This document shows, piece after piece, positions 1-8,921 of a DNA stretch of 35,375 nt. The stretch spans positions 1 to 35,375 of the forward strand of contig JACFNF010000024.1 in the NCBI GenBank assembly GCA_019454985.1. Reading direction: 5' to 3'. Position numbers and translations under genes: made by a program. Position 1 is the first letter of the stretch. Each line of letters opens with the position of its first letter. The DNA is from Bacteroidales bacterium. GTDB taxonomy: Bacteria; Bacteroidota; Bacteroidia; Bacteroidales; F082. The notes below the pieces were generated by a model. The model saw nothing but the letters and a program-made list of their open reading frames with translations, made no database searches and had not been told where the DNA came from.

Positions 1-30
1 CTTAACCCCTTAACCCCTAAGCACCTAAAC

Positions 31-55
31 AAAAAAGCCCGCCACAAGGCAGGCT
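31..55 (-). terminator. Rho-independent terminator of rplU-rpmA
   Basis: Read on the minus strand this is AGCCTGCC, a TTGT loop, then GGCGGGCT followed by a run of T. The stem is eight base pairs with one G-U pair. It lies 28 bases beyond the rpmA stop codon, as expected for the end of the rplU-rpmA transcript. Confidence 0.8.
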
Positions 56-82
56 TCAGTATTTTTCCGGTCAATGGACTGA

Positions 83-343
83 CTATGCTTCGGCAGGAAT
101 GACCGAGATGTATGACCTGTTGTCGGCTTTTTTACGGAATTCCACTTTGCCGTCAACGAGTGCAAAAATGGTATGGTCTTTTCCGATTCCCACGTTGTTT
201 CCGGGATGGTGTTTTGTGCCGCGCTGGCGCACAATGATATTGCCGGCTTTGGCAAACTGCCCGCCATAAATTTTCACACCAAGCCGTTTGCTTTCGGATT
301 CGCGACCGTTTTGTGAACTACCAACTCCTTTTTTATGTGCCAT
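83..343 (-). CDS. rpmA: 50S ribosomal protein L27
   Basis: Bacterial L27 is a large-subunit protein whose N-terminal tail reaches toward the peptidyl-transferase centre. The 86-residue product has the family's usual length (about 85) and opens with the diagnostic [16 protein letters not shown]. It also has the conserved [20 protein letters not shown] block (residues about 40-59) and the [10 protein letters not shown] strand. The lysine- and glycine-rich N-terminus begins directly at Met-Ala, without the longer cleaved leader found in Firmicutes. It follows rplU by 22 bases on the same strand, the nearly universal rplU-rpmA pair, and is followed by a terminator. I see no oddity, and the identification is secure. 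Confidence 0.97.
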   Translation of the reverse strand: MAHKKGVGSSQNGRESESKRLGVKIYGGQFAKAGNIIVRQRGTKHHPGNNVGIGKDHTIFALVDGKVEFRKKADNRSYISVIPAEA

Positions 344-365
344 GGTTTATCAGTTTATTCGGTTA

Positions 366-677
366 TTACTCGGTGATGTTTTCGATCAGTACCTTGCTCA
401 GGTATTGCCGATGACCATTTGATTTCTGGTAACCTTTTCTTCTTTTTTTCTTAAAGACGGTTACTTTGTCGCCTTTGAGGTGTTCAACGATTTTTGCTTC
501 AACTTTAGCTCCGCTAACAACAGGCGTACCTACTGTTATCTGGCCTTCGTTGTCAATCAGCATCACTTTTTCAAAACTGACGCTGCCACCTTCCTCATCT
601 TCGAGGCGGTGCACAAAAACATGTTGCCCTTTGCGAACCTTGAACTGCTGTCCTGCGATGTCAACTACTGCGTACAT
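366..677 (-). CDS. rplU: 50S ribosomal protein L21
   Basis: L21 binds 23S rRNA in the large ribosomal subunit. The 103-residue product matches the family length and begins MYAVVDIAGQQFKVRKGQ, the typical L21 N-terminus (YAVI..GGKQ.KV in most bacteria, here AGQQ). The C-terminal half has the basic signature VTVFKKKRRKGYQKSNGHRQ, which is the L21 signature region with its KRRK and GHRQ elements. It is the first gene of the rplU-rpmA operon. A possible promoter with a TAnnTTTG box lies about 45 bases upstream. The gene on the other side is divergent. The identification is secure. Confidence 0.97.
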   Translation of the reverse strand: MYAVVDIAGQQFKVRKGQHVFVHRLEDEEGGSVSFEKVMLIDNEGQITVGTPVVSGAKVEAKIVEHLKGDKVTVFKKKRRKGYQKSNGHRQYLSKVLIENITE

Positions 678-718
678 AATGTTTTACAAATCTTGTGATT
701 TAGCCCAAAATTGGACGG

Positions 719-747
719 CAAAAATACAAAAAAATCGGAGATTCAAA
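719..747 (-). promoter_or_regulatory. Possible Bacteroidota promoter for rplU
   Basis: On the minus strand TTTG (744-747) is followed after 17 bases by TATTTTTG (719-726), matching the -33 TTTG and -7 TAnnTTTG elements known in Bacteroidota. The spacing is shorter than the usual 19-21, so this is tentative. It would give a leader of about 35 bases before rplU. Confidence 0.4.
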
Positions 748-808
748 ACTTTATTGACAAAATCTTTTTGGAGTGAAGAAAACAATTCATATAAAACTTT
801 TTTTGGGA

Positions 809-841
809 TTTGTTTTTTTTATGTGGAAAAGACTATATTTG
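809..841 (+). promoter_or_regulatory. Bacteroidota-type promoter of the first giant gene
   Basis: TTTG (809-812) and TATATTTG (834-841) are separated by 21 bases, which fits the Bacteroidota housekeeping promoter (-33 TTTG, -7 TAnnTTTG, 19-21 apart). Transcription would begin near 848 and leave a leader of about 65 AT-rich bases before the start codon at 914. The match is by eye only. Confidence 0.6.
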
Positions 842-913
842 TCCTAATAATTTTGTTAGCAGAAATCTGTATAGCAATTGTTGTTCAACTATTATTAACC
901 AAAACAATTTACC

Positions 914-3900
914 ATGAAAAGTAAGACTACTCTCTTCCCATCGCTCTTTGCGATTATGCTGGGTCTGTGGTTCTTTTCCGGGATGGGAGTCCCGTTAAAG
1001 GCTCAACAGGCCAAATTTGCCGGGAATGTACTCAACGAGTTTAGCGTGACCAATGTTCACGCTCAGCCGGAGTTTTATCGCGGCAATCTGAACGAAGGTT
1101 TCGAAGGTACCACTTTTCCGCCTTTAGGCTGGAAGGTGATTAATGGCGGCGACGCCAACACCTGGGTTCGCTATGCAACGACACCCATCACCGGTACGGC
1201 TTCGGCAGCTATTACCTATGGTGCTACGGCTCATGATGACTGGTTGATTACGCCAAAGCTTGCTCCAGACGCTGCAAATGCTACCTTTAGTTTCAAGGCA
1301 AAACAGCAGAGTACCGCCTACATCGAAAAGTTTAATGTGAAACTTTCGACTACGGGAAATGATCAGGCTGACTTTACTGTAACTCTCGCTTCTGAAGTGG
1401 GGCCTGCCGGAACAACTCCTGAAACATTTACTTATGACCTGAGCGCTTATATTGGGCAACAGGTGTATGTTGCTATTCAAGCCATTTCAACCGATCAGTT
1501 TAGGTTGTATGTGGATGATGTGACCGGACCTCCAATGGTTCTTAGTCCGACAAATCTTGTAGTTACCGGATTGAATAAGACTTATAGTAAGATTCCAAAA
1601 TCACTGCTCCCTGCTTCATTTGTTCCGGCAGCAAGTGTGATGAATAGCGGCGAAGTCCTGACGGCTCCGACCAATGTAAGTTTCACTATTGAAGGCACTT
1701 CTTTTGCTGCAACGGCTCCTATTACTGTTCCATTGGAAACCGGCGCAACACAGACTGTGACTTCACCCACACCGTGGAACTTGGGTTCACTCAATACCGG
1801 TACCTATAATATTAAGTATGAAGCTTTGCACCCGACGAGTAATCAGGACGATCGTACCGATAATTTTGAGTTAGGGGTAACAGAGGGTCTCTATGCACGC
1901 GACGCCGATGTGATTGCCGGGGGAGTAGGAAGCAATACAGCTGCCCTCACTTTTGGGATGCCTTTTGAAATTCCTGCATCAACCGCTTTTGTCGGCGCTC
2001 AGATCAAATGGCCTTCGGGGATAGCAGCCGGTGATCTTCCTTTCCAGATTGCCGTTTATGAAGTGGATGACGCAAATGCTGTGCTTTCCACGGTGTTCAC
2101 TTCATCCGATGTGATCCGTACCCAGGCTATGGGCGGAAATACTGTTGATTTTCCGTTTAGTGCAGTGCCGCTACCTGCCGGAAGATATATTCTGGCTGTA
2201 AAACAGCTTACAGCAACGAATATCAGCATGGGATACGACCAGACATCGTATGGCTATGTATTGCTTGCAAACAATGCCGCTGCTCCGACAACTTTTTCGA
2301 TGAACAACAGCTTTGGAAATATTACCCTGAGGATGTTGGTTTCTAGTGACGAGACGATTGTTGTTTATCCTGCACCTCGCAATCTGACGGGCGTAGATGC
2401 CGGACTCTCGGCCCAGCTAAACTGGGAGGCACCTATCCTGAACAACAAAATGCCTGCCGGCTTTGGCGAAGACCATAGCGCAACCTTAGGCATCCTAAAA
2501 AATGAGCCTTTGGCTGAAGTTGCAACACAGGCCCGCGAAGGAGAAGTTGCTTTTACTGGTGGCGAAAGCAAGTCAATCGCTAACCGCGACGCTTTGTTCA
2601 CCAGTGGACCATTTATTAATGGACCCGGACAAGGTGCCGGAGGAGCTGACATCAGCTATCTGCATTCCGGACTCACCGGATATGGCGCAAACGTCAATCA
2701 GGCTGCTGGATATCGCTTAGCCGATGATTTTGTGGTTACAGATAGTTGGAATGTTGAAAGCTTTACTTTCTATGGCTATCAAACAGGAAGCACTACCACC
2801 AGTACGATGACTGCTGCTTATCTGCAAATCTGGGACGGTGTTCCCGGCGAAGGCGGACAGGTGATTTATGGTGATATGGTAACCAATGTAATGACCTCAA
2901 CACAATGGACCAATAGTTATCGTGTTTCCGGAACCGACCTTATGAACACCCAGCGCCCCATTATGGCAGTTACGGCTTCTACCCCCGGCTTGAGCCTTAC
3001 CGCTGGAACCTATTGGGTTGATTTTGCACTCTCAGGTAGCCTTACAAGCGGCCCCTGGGGTCTTCCAATTACCATCACCGGCGAAACCACAACAGGCAAT
3101 GCTAAACAATATACCGGAACTGCATGGCAAAACTGGTTGGACGGTGGTACGAGTACACAACATGGTGTTCCTTTTGTCATCAACGGAACAAGTGGTGGAG
3201 GAACAGTAGTCAACGGCCCGCTCGTTGGGTACAAACTTCTGCGCAATGGAGTTCAGATTGCTACCCCTGGTCCCGAAGCTCTGAGCTATCTTGATACACC
3301 GCTTGAAGGTGGCAGCTATACTTATTCGCTGAGCGCAGTTTATGGTGAACCCTATGCAGGTGAATCAAATCCGATCACAACAACCGTGAATGTTGTGGCT
3401 CCTTCGGGATTGCCGTTTATTGAAGATTTCTCCAGCGGCGGATTCACAGCCAATGGCTGGACATTTGATCCTGGTATGGGTAACTGGTCGGTCACTCCCT
3501 TATCAGGTAATCCTTCACCTGCAGCTCAGTTTGGATGGACACCTACACAAACGAATTATAGCTTTAGCATGGTGAGCAAGGATATTATTGCTACCAATGC
3601 TGTAAGCAACGTTACCCTTGAAATAGATATAAACCTGAATGACTATGCCAATAATGGTAACGAAAAAATGAAAGTTTATATCTGGGACGGCAGTGATTGG
3701 GTATTGCTCGAAACCATTGCCAACACAGCCAGTATTCCGTGGACAACTAAAACATACGATGTTACGGCATACGCACTCGGCAAGGTTACTAGGGTAAAGA
3801 TTGAAGCCACCGGACTCGATACCTATGATATCAATTATTGGTATATTGATAATATTAAGGTGTTTGAAGGACAAGCTTCTTCCGACCCGGCTCTTACCTA

Positions 3901-6900
3901 TGATCCCACCTCATTAACCGAGACTCATTTTGTACCACCGTCACAGGAGACGACGCAGGTAGTAACCTTGAGCAACACCGGCGGCAGTGATTTGACGTGG
4001 GAATTGACGGTTAACACCGGCAGTCGTTCATTTGTTGCCAACACACCGGAGGATTACGCCCGTTTACGTTCACGTGAGCAGGCCGACGGATTGGTAGTTA
4101 TCGGCGCCAAAGGAGGCCAGGGCGGTGGATCGAGCAGTCATCAGACGCGCGATGCGATCATTCGACATGACAATGGGGTCAATGACGATGCGATTGGTTT
4201 GACCAGTGGCGGCACCTTCCACGTAGCGGCCCGATTCCCTGCATCCTTTATGGGGCAGTACAGCGGTATGAAGCTCAACCAGGTAGAAGTTTACATTAAC
4301 GATGTACCAAGTCCGTTTGTGTTAAAAGTTTACGGACAAGGCACCGCTACCAGCCCAGGCACAATACTCTATCAGCAGACGTTAGTACCCCAGGGATCGA
4401 GCTGGAATCTGATCACCTTAGACACGCCGGTAGATATTACCGGTCAGGATCTTTGGATTGGTTACACGGTGACCCACGCAGGGGGACAATACCCTGCAGG
4501 CTGCGATGCAGGCCCACATGTTACGGACGGTGACTGGATTTCGACCGATGGCACATCCTGGAGTCCGCTCAACACTTTGGCAGCGATTGACGTTAACTGG
4601 AACATTGCCGGTTATCTCATCCCCGGAGTCACCTATGCCAAAGACGTAGGGGTACATAGCTTGGTCAGTCCGGCCAGCGGCGCCAACTTAGGCGATGAAC
4701 AAGTTATCGTAAAGGTTAAGAACTATGGTACAGAACCCCAGAGCAACATCAGTGTAAGCTACACCTTCAATGGTGGCAGCCCTGTTACGGCCACTATTCC
4801 CGGTCCATTGGCTGGTGGTGCCACGTTAGACTACACCTTTGCCGGGACAGTCAATTTAGGCACCCCCGGACAGAGCTACACGATTCAGGCCTGCGCCACC
4901 GTCACAGGCGATGAGAACACGGGCAACGACTGCAAGACCTTCACCGTTACGCACGTTGTTCCTGTTTACTGTGATGCCACCACCGGCACCCAGGACGAAT
5001 ACATTTCGCGCGTACAGTTAGGCACCATTGACAACAGCAGTGGCTGGCAAGGCGGGGTAGCCGATTACACCGACCAGTACACCGAGATGGCAGCCGGCAG
5101 CAGCGGAGAGATTACAGTTACCAACGGCAACCCATGGTCATCCGACAAGGTCACCGTATGGGTTGACTGGAACAAGGACTATACTTTTGAGACCGGTGGC
5201 AACGAGCAGTTTGTATTGGTCACAACCAATTCAGCCGCTACCTTTACGGGCACTATCGCTGTACCGGCAGGCACCCCCGATGGTCTCTACCGCATGCGTA
5301 TTCGTATGACCTATAGCACAGCTCCGCTGCCATGCGGTAATGCCAGCTATGGCGAAGTAGAAGACTACAGCATCAAGGTTACGGGTGGCGCCCCTCCCAC
5401 ACCATGGTTGAGTGCCGATGTTACCTCAGGTACGATACCGGCCGGAGGCAGCACCCAGATTACTGTTACCTTCAACAGTGCCTCTTTGTCCGTAGGCAGC
5501 TACACCGGCAGTTTGGACATCACCAGCAACGACCCGGTTAATTCCTCGGTGAGCATTCCTGTAACGCTTAATGTAGAAGAGAGCGATGTATGCTATCCGA
5601 GCCCGCGCAATCTGACCGGCACATCTCAGAATCAGAATGTCACCCTTACGTGGCAGGTACCCGACTTCACCGGAGGCGGTGGAGGCGGTGGTGGCCAGAC
5701 CGAAGACTTCTATGAAGGCTTCGAGGCCGGCACTATTCCCACAGGCTGGACAGTTTACGATGTAGACGGCGACACCTACAATTGGGAGAACACGGCAGTC
5801 AACTACAGTGGTTTCACAGCCCACACCGGTTTATACTGCATGACCAGCGCCAGCTATGTGAACTATGTAGGGCCATTGACCCCCAACAACTGGTTAGTCA
5901 CCCCCGGCATTAAGGTTACGGCCAATTCAGAGTTGAAGTTCTGGGTAAGCGGACAAGACCCCAACTATGCAGCCGAGAAGTACTATGTCAAGGTAAGCAC
6001 CACGGGCAATACACCGGCCGATTTTGGTTCAGCCATTTTCACCGGCGTAGCCACAGGCAGCTATGAAGAGAAAGTGGTAAATCTCTCGTCCTATGCCGGA
6101 CAGACGATTTACATAGCCTTCCAGCATACCGATGTTACCGACCAGTTCTATTTGAACTTAGACGATGTAACGGTAACCAATACCGAGACCCGTTCGGCCT
6201 ATACTGTTCCTGTTACAGCCGGTATATCGCAAGCCATACCATTCCGCACCAGCGGTATGAGTGAGACAGAGATCAACGCCAAGTTACATCCCGAGTTTGT
6301 ATATGTATATGGTGAGTCATCAGAGACCACCCAGCCTGGCGGAACGGTCGTAGCCGTTGCCGGAGGCATCAAACACATGAGTGGCAGTGGCACGCGTGAA
6401 CTGTTGTACGACAACGGACCGTTTGTCAACAGCCCAGGCACAGGTCCCAACGGGACAGACCAGAGCGTACTTCAGAACAGTTCCTTAGGCATGACCACCT
6501 ATGGAGCCGGAGTACAGTTCTCGGCCGGCAACCGTATGGCCGATGACTTTGTAGTTACCGATCCATGGGAAGTAGAGAGCTTCACTTTCTACACCTACCA
6601 GACCGGCAGCACCACCACCAGCACCATTACCGGCGCCTATGTCCAGGTATGGAATGGAGATCCGACTTCAGGCGGCCAGGTAGTTTGGGGTGATCTCACC
6701 ACCAATGTGATGAGCTCCACGGCCTGGACCAATGCATACCGCATGAGTGAGACCGATGCCGGCACTACCCGTCCGGTTATGAGTGTCACCTGTGCAACAC
6801 CCGGTTTAACTTTACAGCCCGGCACCTATTGGGTAGACTTTACTTTGGCCGGCAGTTTGTCAAGTGGCCCGTGGGCACCGCCCATCACCATCACCGGTCA

Positions 6901-8869
6901 GTCCACCACAGGCAATTCCAAGCAGTACACCAGTACAGGTTGGGGTGATTTTGTTGACGGAGGCACGAGCACAGCCCAGGGAGTACCGTTCTTGGTAGAA
7001 GGCACGATCTCCGGCGGCGGCGATGAATGTCCGCATGGCGAGCTGTTAGGTTACAATGTATATCGTGGCAACCAGAAGATAGGCGAGACCGTACCCAGTG
7101 TACGCACCTATATAGACAGCAATGTAACGCCCGGCACCTATGTTTACGGAGTTACGGCAGTTTATGGCGAGCCCTATCCAGGCGAGTCTGACCCGGTTAC
7201 CACGAGTGTAACGGTAAGTCCGGCAGCCACCTTCCCCTTCGAAGAAGACTGGACGAGTGGCAACTTCACGGCCAACAATTGGACTTTTGACCCCTCACAA
7301 GGCAACTGGGGGATGAATTCGACCACAGGCAACCCAGCTCCGTCGGCCCGCTTTGGCTGGAGCCCATCAACGACCAACTACAGTTACTCGCTCATCAGCA
7401 AGGACATCGCCGCCAACTTAGCCGTTAGCAATGTTACCTTACAGTTCGACATCATGTTGGATAACTATACCAACACCGGAGCCGAGCAGATTAAGGTATA
7501 TATTTGGAACGGTAGCAGTTGGGTATTGTTAGAGACCATTGCCAACACCGGCGATATTCCGTGGACGACCAAGAGCTACGATGTCACGGCACAGGCCTTA
7601 GGCAAGACCACCAAGGTAAGGTTTGAGGCCACCGGCGCCAACACCTTTGATATTGACTATTGGTACCTTGACAACATCAAGGTGTTTGAAGGCCAGCCGG
7701 CTCAGAACCCGGTCATCACGGTAACTCCTGCAGCTTTGCAGTACTGGGTACCCCTTGGCGGCAGCAAGACCCAGCCTTTGACCATAGGCAATACCGGCCA
7801 AGGCCCGTTGAACTGGACAGCCAACATACAGTATCTGACCCGTTTGATGGAGCCCGAGCAAGTGCCCGGAGGACCGAAGTACAATCCCGGAGTGTTAGAG
7901 TTAAGCAAAGCCGGAGCACAGCCAGCAGGAGCTCCCACCACCGACACCCGCGGGACAGTCGTATTACACTATGACGGTGACAATGACGATGCCATAGGAT
8001 TGACCAGCGGAGGCAGCTTCCATGTAGCTGCTCGTTTCCCGAGCGACATGGTAGCCCAGTATTCCGGCTATGTATTGCAGAGCGTGGATGTTTACATCAA
8101 CGATGTGCCTAATCCATCCACCCTGTATATCTGGGGAGCCGGCAGTGCCAATGCACCCGGAGCAGTGCTTCACCAGCAGAACTTCACCGGCACGGCCGCC
8201 AGTTGGAACACCATCACCCTGAGCACGCCTTTGACCCTTACGGGACAAGACATCTGGGTAGGTTACTCAGTGACCCATGCAGCCAGTGAGTACCCTGCAG
8301 GCTGTGATGCAGGCCCGGCTAATCCCAATGGTGACTGGATTTCGACTGATGGCAGCACCTGGGCACACCTGGCCGGTTATGGCTTAGATTACAACTGGAA
8401 CATTCGCGCCCTGATCAGTGGCAGCAGTTATAGCTGGCTAACCCTGAGCAGCAGTTCAGGCACAGTAGCCGCCGGCGGCAGCCAGAATCTGACCACTACG
8501 GCCAACTCCACCGGACTTGGAGCCGGCGCATACTATGCCAACATTTTGATTTCGAGTAACGACCCGGTAACGCCAGTGAAGACCGTACCTGCCGAGTTGC
8601 ATGTAGGAGTTGGTATAGAAGAAGACCAGATGAGTTCGATCAGTGTATATCCTGTACCTGCCACCCAGGTATTGAACATCAAGTTGGTAGGCGGCGTGAA
8701 GTCGTTACGTGTTCTGAACTATATGGGTCAGGTTGTTGACGAAGTATCTGTAGAAGGCATGAGTGACTATCGTTACGATGTGAGCCGGATGGCTACGGGC
8801 GCTTATACCCTGCAGTTCATCAACCAGTCAGGTTCATACTACAACAAGACGGTTCTGATAGGCAGATAA
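914..8869 (+). CDS. Giant T9SS-secreted multidomain adhesin-like protein
   Basis: A 2651-residue protein, probably exported by Sec and then T9SS. Order by residue: signal peptide 1-31 ending LKAQ; jelly-roll domain of choice-of-anchor J/cleaved-adhesin type about 55-205 (FPPLGW, DDWLITPKL, YVDDV); uncharacterised and Fn3-like region to about 550; ADDFVV domain plus second jelly roll 558-994; Ig-like domain 998 onward; YPAGCDAGP domain 1082-1217; CARDB-like 1241-1350; GEVED domain 1353-1491 (ends YGEVEDYSIKV); Ig-like 1497-1555; eight-glycine linker 1587-1594; cleaved-adhesin-like domain 1596-1757; diverged copies of 558-994 (1828-2266) and of 1082-1217 (2349-2484); type A sorting domain 2573-2651 (VYPVPATQ near its start). 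No catalytic motif is visible, so adhesion or glycan binding is a guess. Residues 998-2651 are identical to the end of the third giant gene. The start has a good signal peptide directly behind it and a promoter match upstream. Confidence 0.9.
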   Translation: MKSKTTLFPSLFAIMLGLWFFSGMGVPLKAQQAKFAGNVLNEFSVTNVHAQPEFYRGNLNEGFEGTTFPPLGWKVINGGDANTWVRYATTPITGTASAAITYGATAHDDWLITPKLAPDAANATFSFKAKQQSTAYIEKFNVKLSTTGNDQADFTVTLASEVGPAGTTPETFTYDLSAYIGQQVYVAIQAISTDQFRLYVDDVTGPPMVLSPTNLVVTGLNKTYSKIPKSLLPASFVPAASVMNSGEVLTAPTNVSFTIEGTSFAATAPITVPLETGATQTVTSPTPWNLGSLNTGTYNIKYEALHPTSNQDDRTDNFELGVTEGLYARDADVIAGGVGSNTAALTFGMPFEIPASTAFVGAQIKWPSGIAAGDLPFQIAVYEVDDANAVLSTVFTSSDVIRTQAMGGNTVDFPFSAVPLPAGRYILAVKQLTATNISMGYDQTSYGYVLLANNAAAPTTFSMNNSFGNITLRMLVSSDETIVVYPAPRNLTGVDAGLSAQLNWEAPILNNKMPAGFGEDHSATLGILKNEPLAEVATQAREGEVAFTGGESKSIANRDALFTSGPFINGPGQGAGGADISYLHSGLTGYGANVNQAAGYRLADDFVVTDSWNVESFTFYGYQTGSTTTSTMTAAYLQIWDGVPGEGGQVIYGDMVTNVMTSTQWTNSYRVSGTDLMNTQRPIMAVTASTPGLSLTAGTYWVDFALSGSLTSGPWGLPITITGETTTGNAKQYTGTAWQNWLDGGTSTQHGVPFVINGTSGGGTVVNGPLVGYKLLRNGVQIATPGPEALSYLDTPLEGGSYTYSLSAVYGEPYAGESNPITTTVNVVAPSGLPFIEDFSSGGFTANGWTFDPGMGNWSVTPLSGNPSPAAQFGWTPTQTNYSFSMVSKDIIATNAVSNVTLEIDINLNDYANNGNEKMKVYIWDGSDWVLLETIANTASIPWTTKTYDVTAYALGKVTRVKIEATGLDTYDINYWYIDNIKVFEGQASSDPALTYDPTSLTETHFVPPSQETTQVVTLSNTGGSDLTWELTVNTGSRSFVANTPEDYARLRSREQADGLVVIGAKGGQGGGSSSHQTRDAIIRHDNGVNDDAIGLTSGGTFHVAARFPASFMGQYSGMKLNQVEVYINDVPSPFVLKVYGQGTATSPGTILYQQTLVPQGSSWNLITLDTPVDITGQDLWIGYTVTHAGGQYPAGCDAGPHVTDGDWISTDGTSWSPLNTLAAIDVNWNIAGYLIPGVTYAKDVGVHSLVSPASGANLGDEQVIVKVKNYGTEPQSNISVSYTFNGGSPVTATIPGPLAGGATLDYTFAGTVNLGTPGQSYTIQACATVTGDENTGNDCKTFTVTHVVPVYCDATTGTQDEYISRVQLGTIDNSSGWQGGVADYTDQYTEMAAGSSGEITVTNGNPWSSDKVTVWVDWNKDYTFETGGNEQFVLVTTNSAATFTGTIAVPAGTPDGLYRMRIRMTYSTAPLPCGNASYGEVEDYSIKVTGGAPPTPWLSADVTSGTIPAGGSTQITVTFNSASLSVGSYTGSLDITSNDPVNSSVSIPVTLNVEESDVCYPSPRNLTGTSQNQNVTLTWQVPDFTGGGGGGGGQTEDFYEGFEAGTIPTGWTVYDVDGDTYNWENTAVNYSGFTAHTGLYCMTSASYVNYVGPLTPNNWLVTPGIKVTANSELKFWVSGQDPNYAAEKYYVKVSTTGNTPADFGSAIFTGVATGSYEEKVVNLSSYAGQTIYIAFQHTDVTDQFYLNLDDVTVTNTETRSAYTVPVTAGISQAIPFRTSGMSETEINAKLHPEFVYVYGESSETTQPGGTVVAVAGGIKHMSGSGTRELLYDNGPFVNSPGTGPNGTDQSVLQNSSLGMTTYGAGVQFSAGNRMADDFVVTDPWEVESFTFYTYQTGSTTTSTITGAYVQVWNGDPTSGGQVVWGDLTTNVMSSTAWTNAYRMSETDAGTTRPVMSVTCATPGLTLQPGTYWVDFTLAGSLSSGPWAPPITITGQSTTGNSKQYTSTGWGDFVDGGTSTAQGVPFLVEGTISGGGDECPHGELLGYNVYRGNQKIGETVPSVRTYIDSNVTPGTYVYGVTAVYGEPYPGESDPVTTSVTVSPAATFPFEEDWTSGNFTANNWTFDPSQGNWGMNSTTGNPAPSARFGWSPSTTNYSYSLISKDIAANLAVSNVTLQFDIMLDNYTNTGAEQIKVYIWNGSSWVLLETIANTGDIPWTTKSYDVTAQALGKTTKVRFEATGANTFDIDYWYLDNIKVFEGQPAQNPVITVTPAALQYWVPLGGSKTQPLTIGNTGQGPLNWTANIQYLTRLMEPEQVPGGPKYNPGVLELSKAGAQPAGAPTTDTRGTVVLHYDGDNDDAIGLTSGGSFHVAARFPSDMVAQYSGYVLQSVDVYINDVPNPSTLYIWGAGSANAPGAVLHQQNFTGTAASWNTITLSTPLTLTGQDIWVGYSVTHAASEYPAGCDAGPANPNGDWISTDGSTWAHLAGYGLDYNWNIRALISGSSYSWLTLSSSSGTVAAGGSQNLTTTANSTGLGAGAYYANILISSNDPVTPVKTVPAELHVGVGIEEDQMSSISVYPVPATQVLNIKLVGGVKSLRVLNYMGQVVDEVSVEGMSDYRYDVSRMATGAYTLQFINQSGSYYNKTVLIGR
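2585..3895 (+). repeat. Diverged internal duplication, partner at 6395-7711
   Basis: Residues 558-994 of the first giant protein align along their whole length with residues 1828-2266. Shared stretches include ADDFVVTD, VESFTFY.YQTGSTTTST, GTYWVDF, VYGEPY.GES, WVLLETIAN and VFEGQ. This copy lies outside the identical 5-kb block and the partner lies inside it. The many substitutions show that this duplication is much older than the 5-kb repeat. Confidence 0.85.
4157..4566 (+). repeat. YPAGCDAGP domain, first of two in the shared block
   Basis: About 136 residues (1082-1217 of the first giant protein) recur in diverged form at 2349-2484 (7958-8366). Shared motifs in order are DDAIGLTSGG, FHVAARFP, VYINDVP, LTGQD or ITGQD followed by a W.GY.VTHA segment, YPAGCDAGP and DGDWISTDG. 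I do not recognise a named family. It resembles a beta-sandwich accessory domain. The same pair occurs at 20768-21177 and 24569-24977 in copy 2. Confidence 0.75.
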
Positions 8870-8895
8870 GCTGCGATTGGACAGACAATAACAAA

Positions 8896-8921
8896 GGGGG
8901 TCAATCTGACCTCCTTTTTTT
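8896..8921 (+). terminator. Rho-independent terminator, copy 1 variant
   Basis: GGGGGTCA, loop ATC, TGACCTCC, then seven T. The stem is eight pairs with one G-U pair caused by T at 8912. It lies 26 bases after the stop codon. The copy after the third giant gene has a perfect G-C stem. Confidence 0.9.

Noticed and set aside
1..20. Two copies of TTAACCCC at the window edge
   Set aside because: Two copies with a possible partial third are too little to call a repeat array, and the rest lies outside the window.
466..924. Plus-strand ORF of 152 codons opposite rplU
   Set aside because: It lies mostly antisense to the secure rplU gene and then runs through AT-rich leader and the promoter of the giant gene. 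The translation has no domain or signal.
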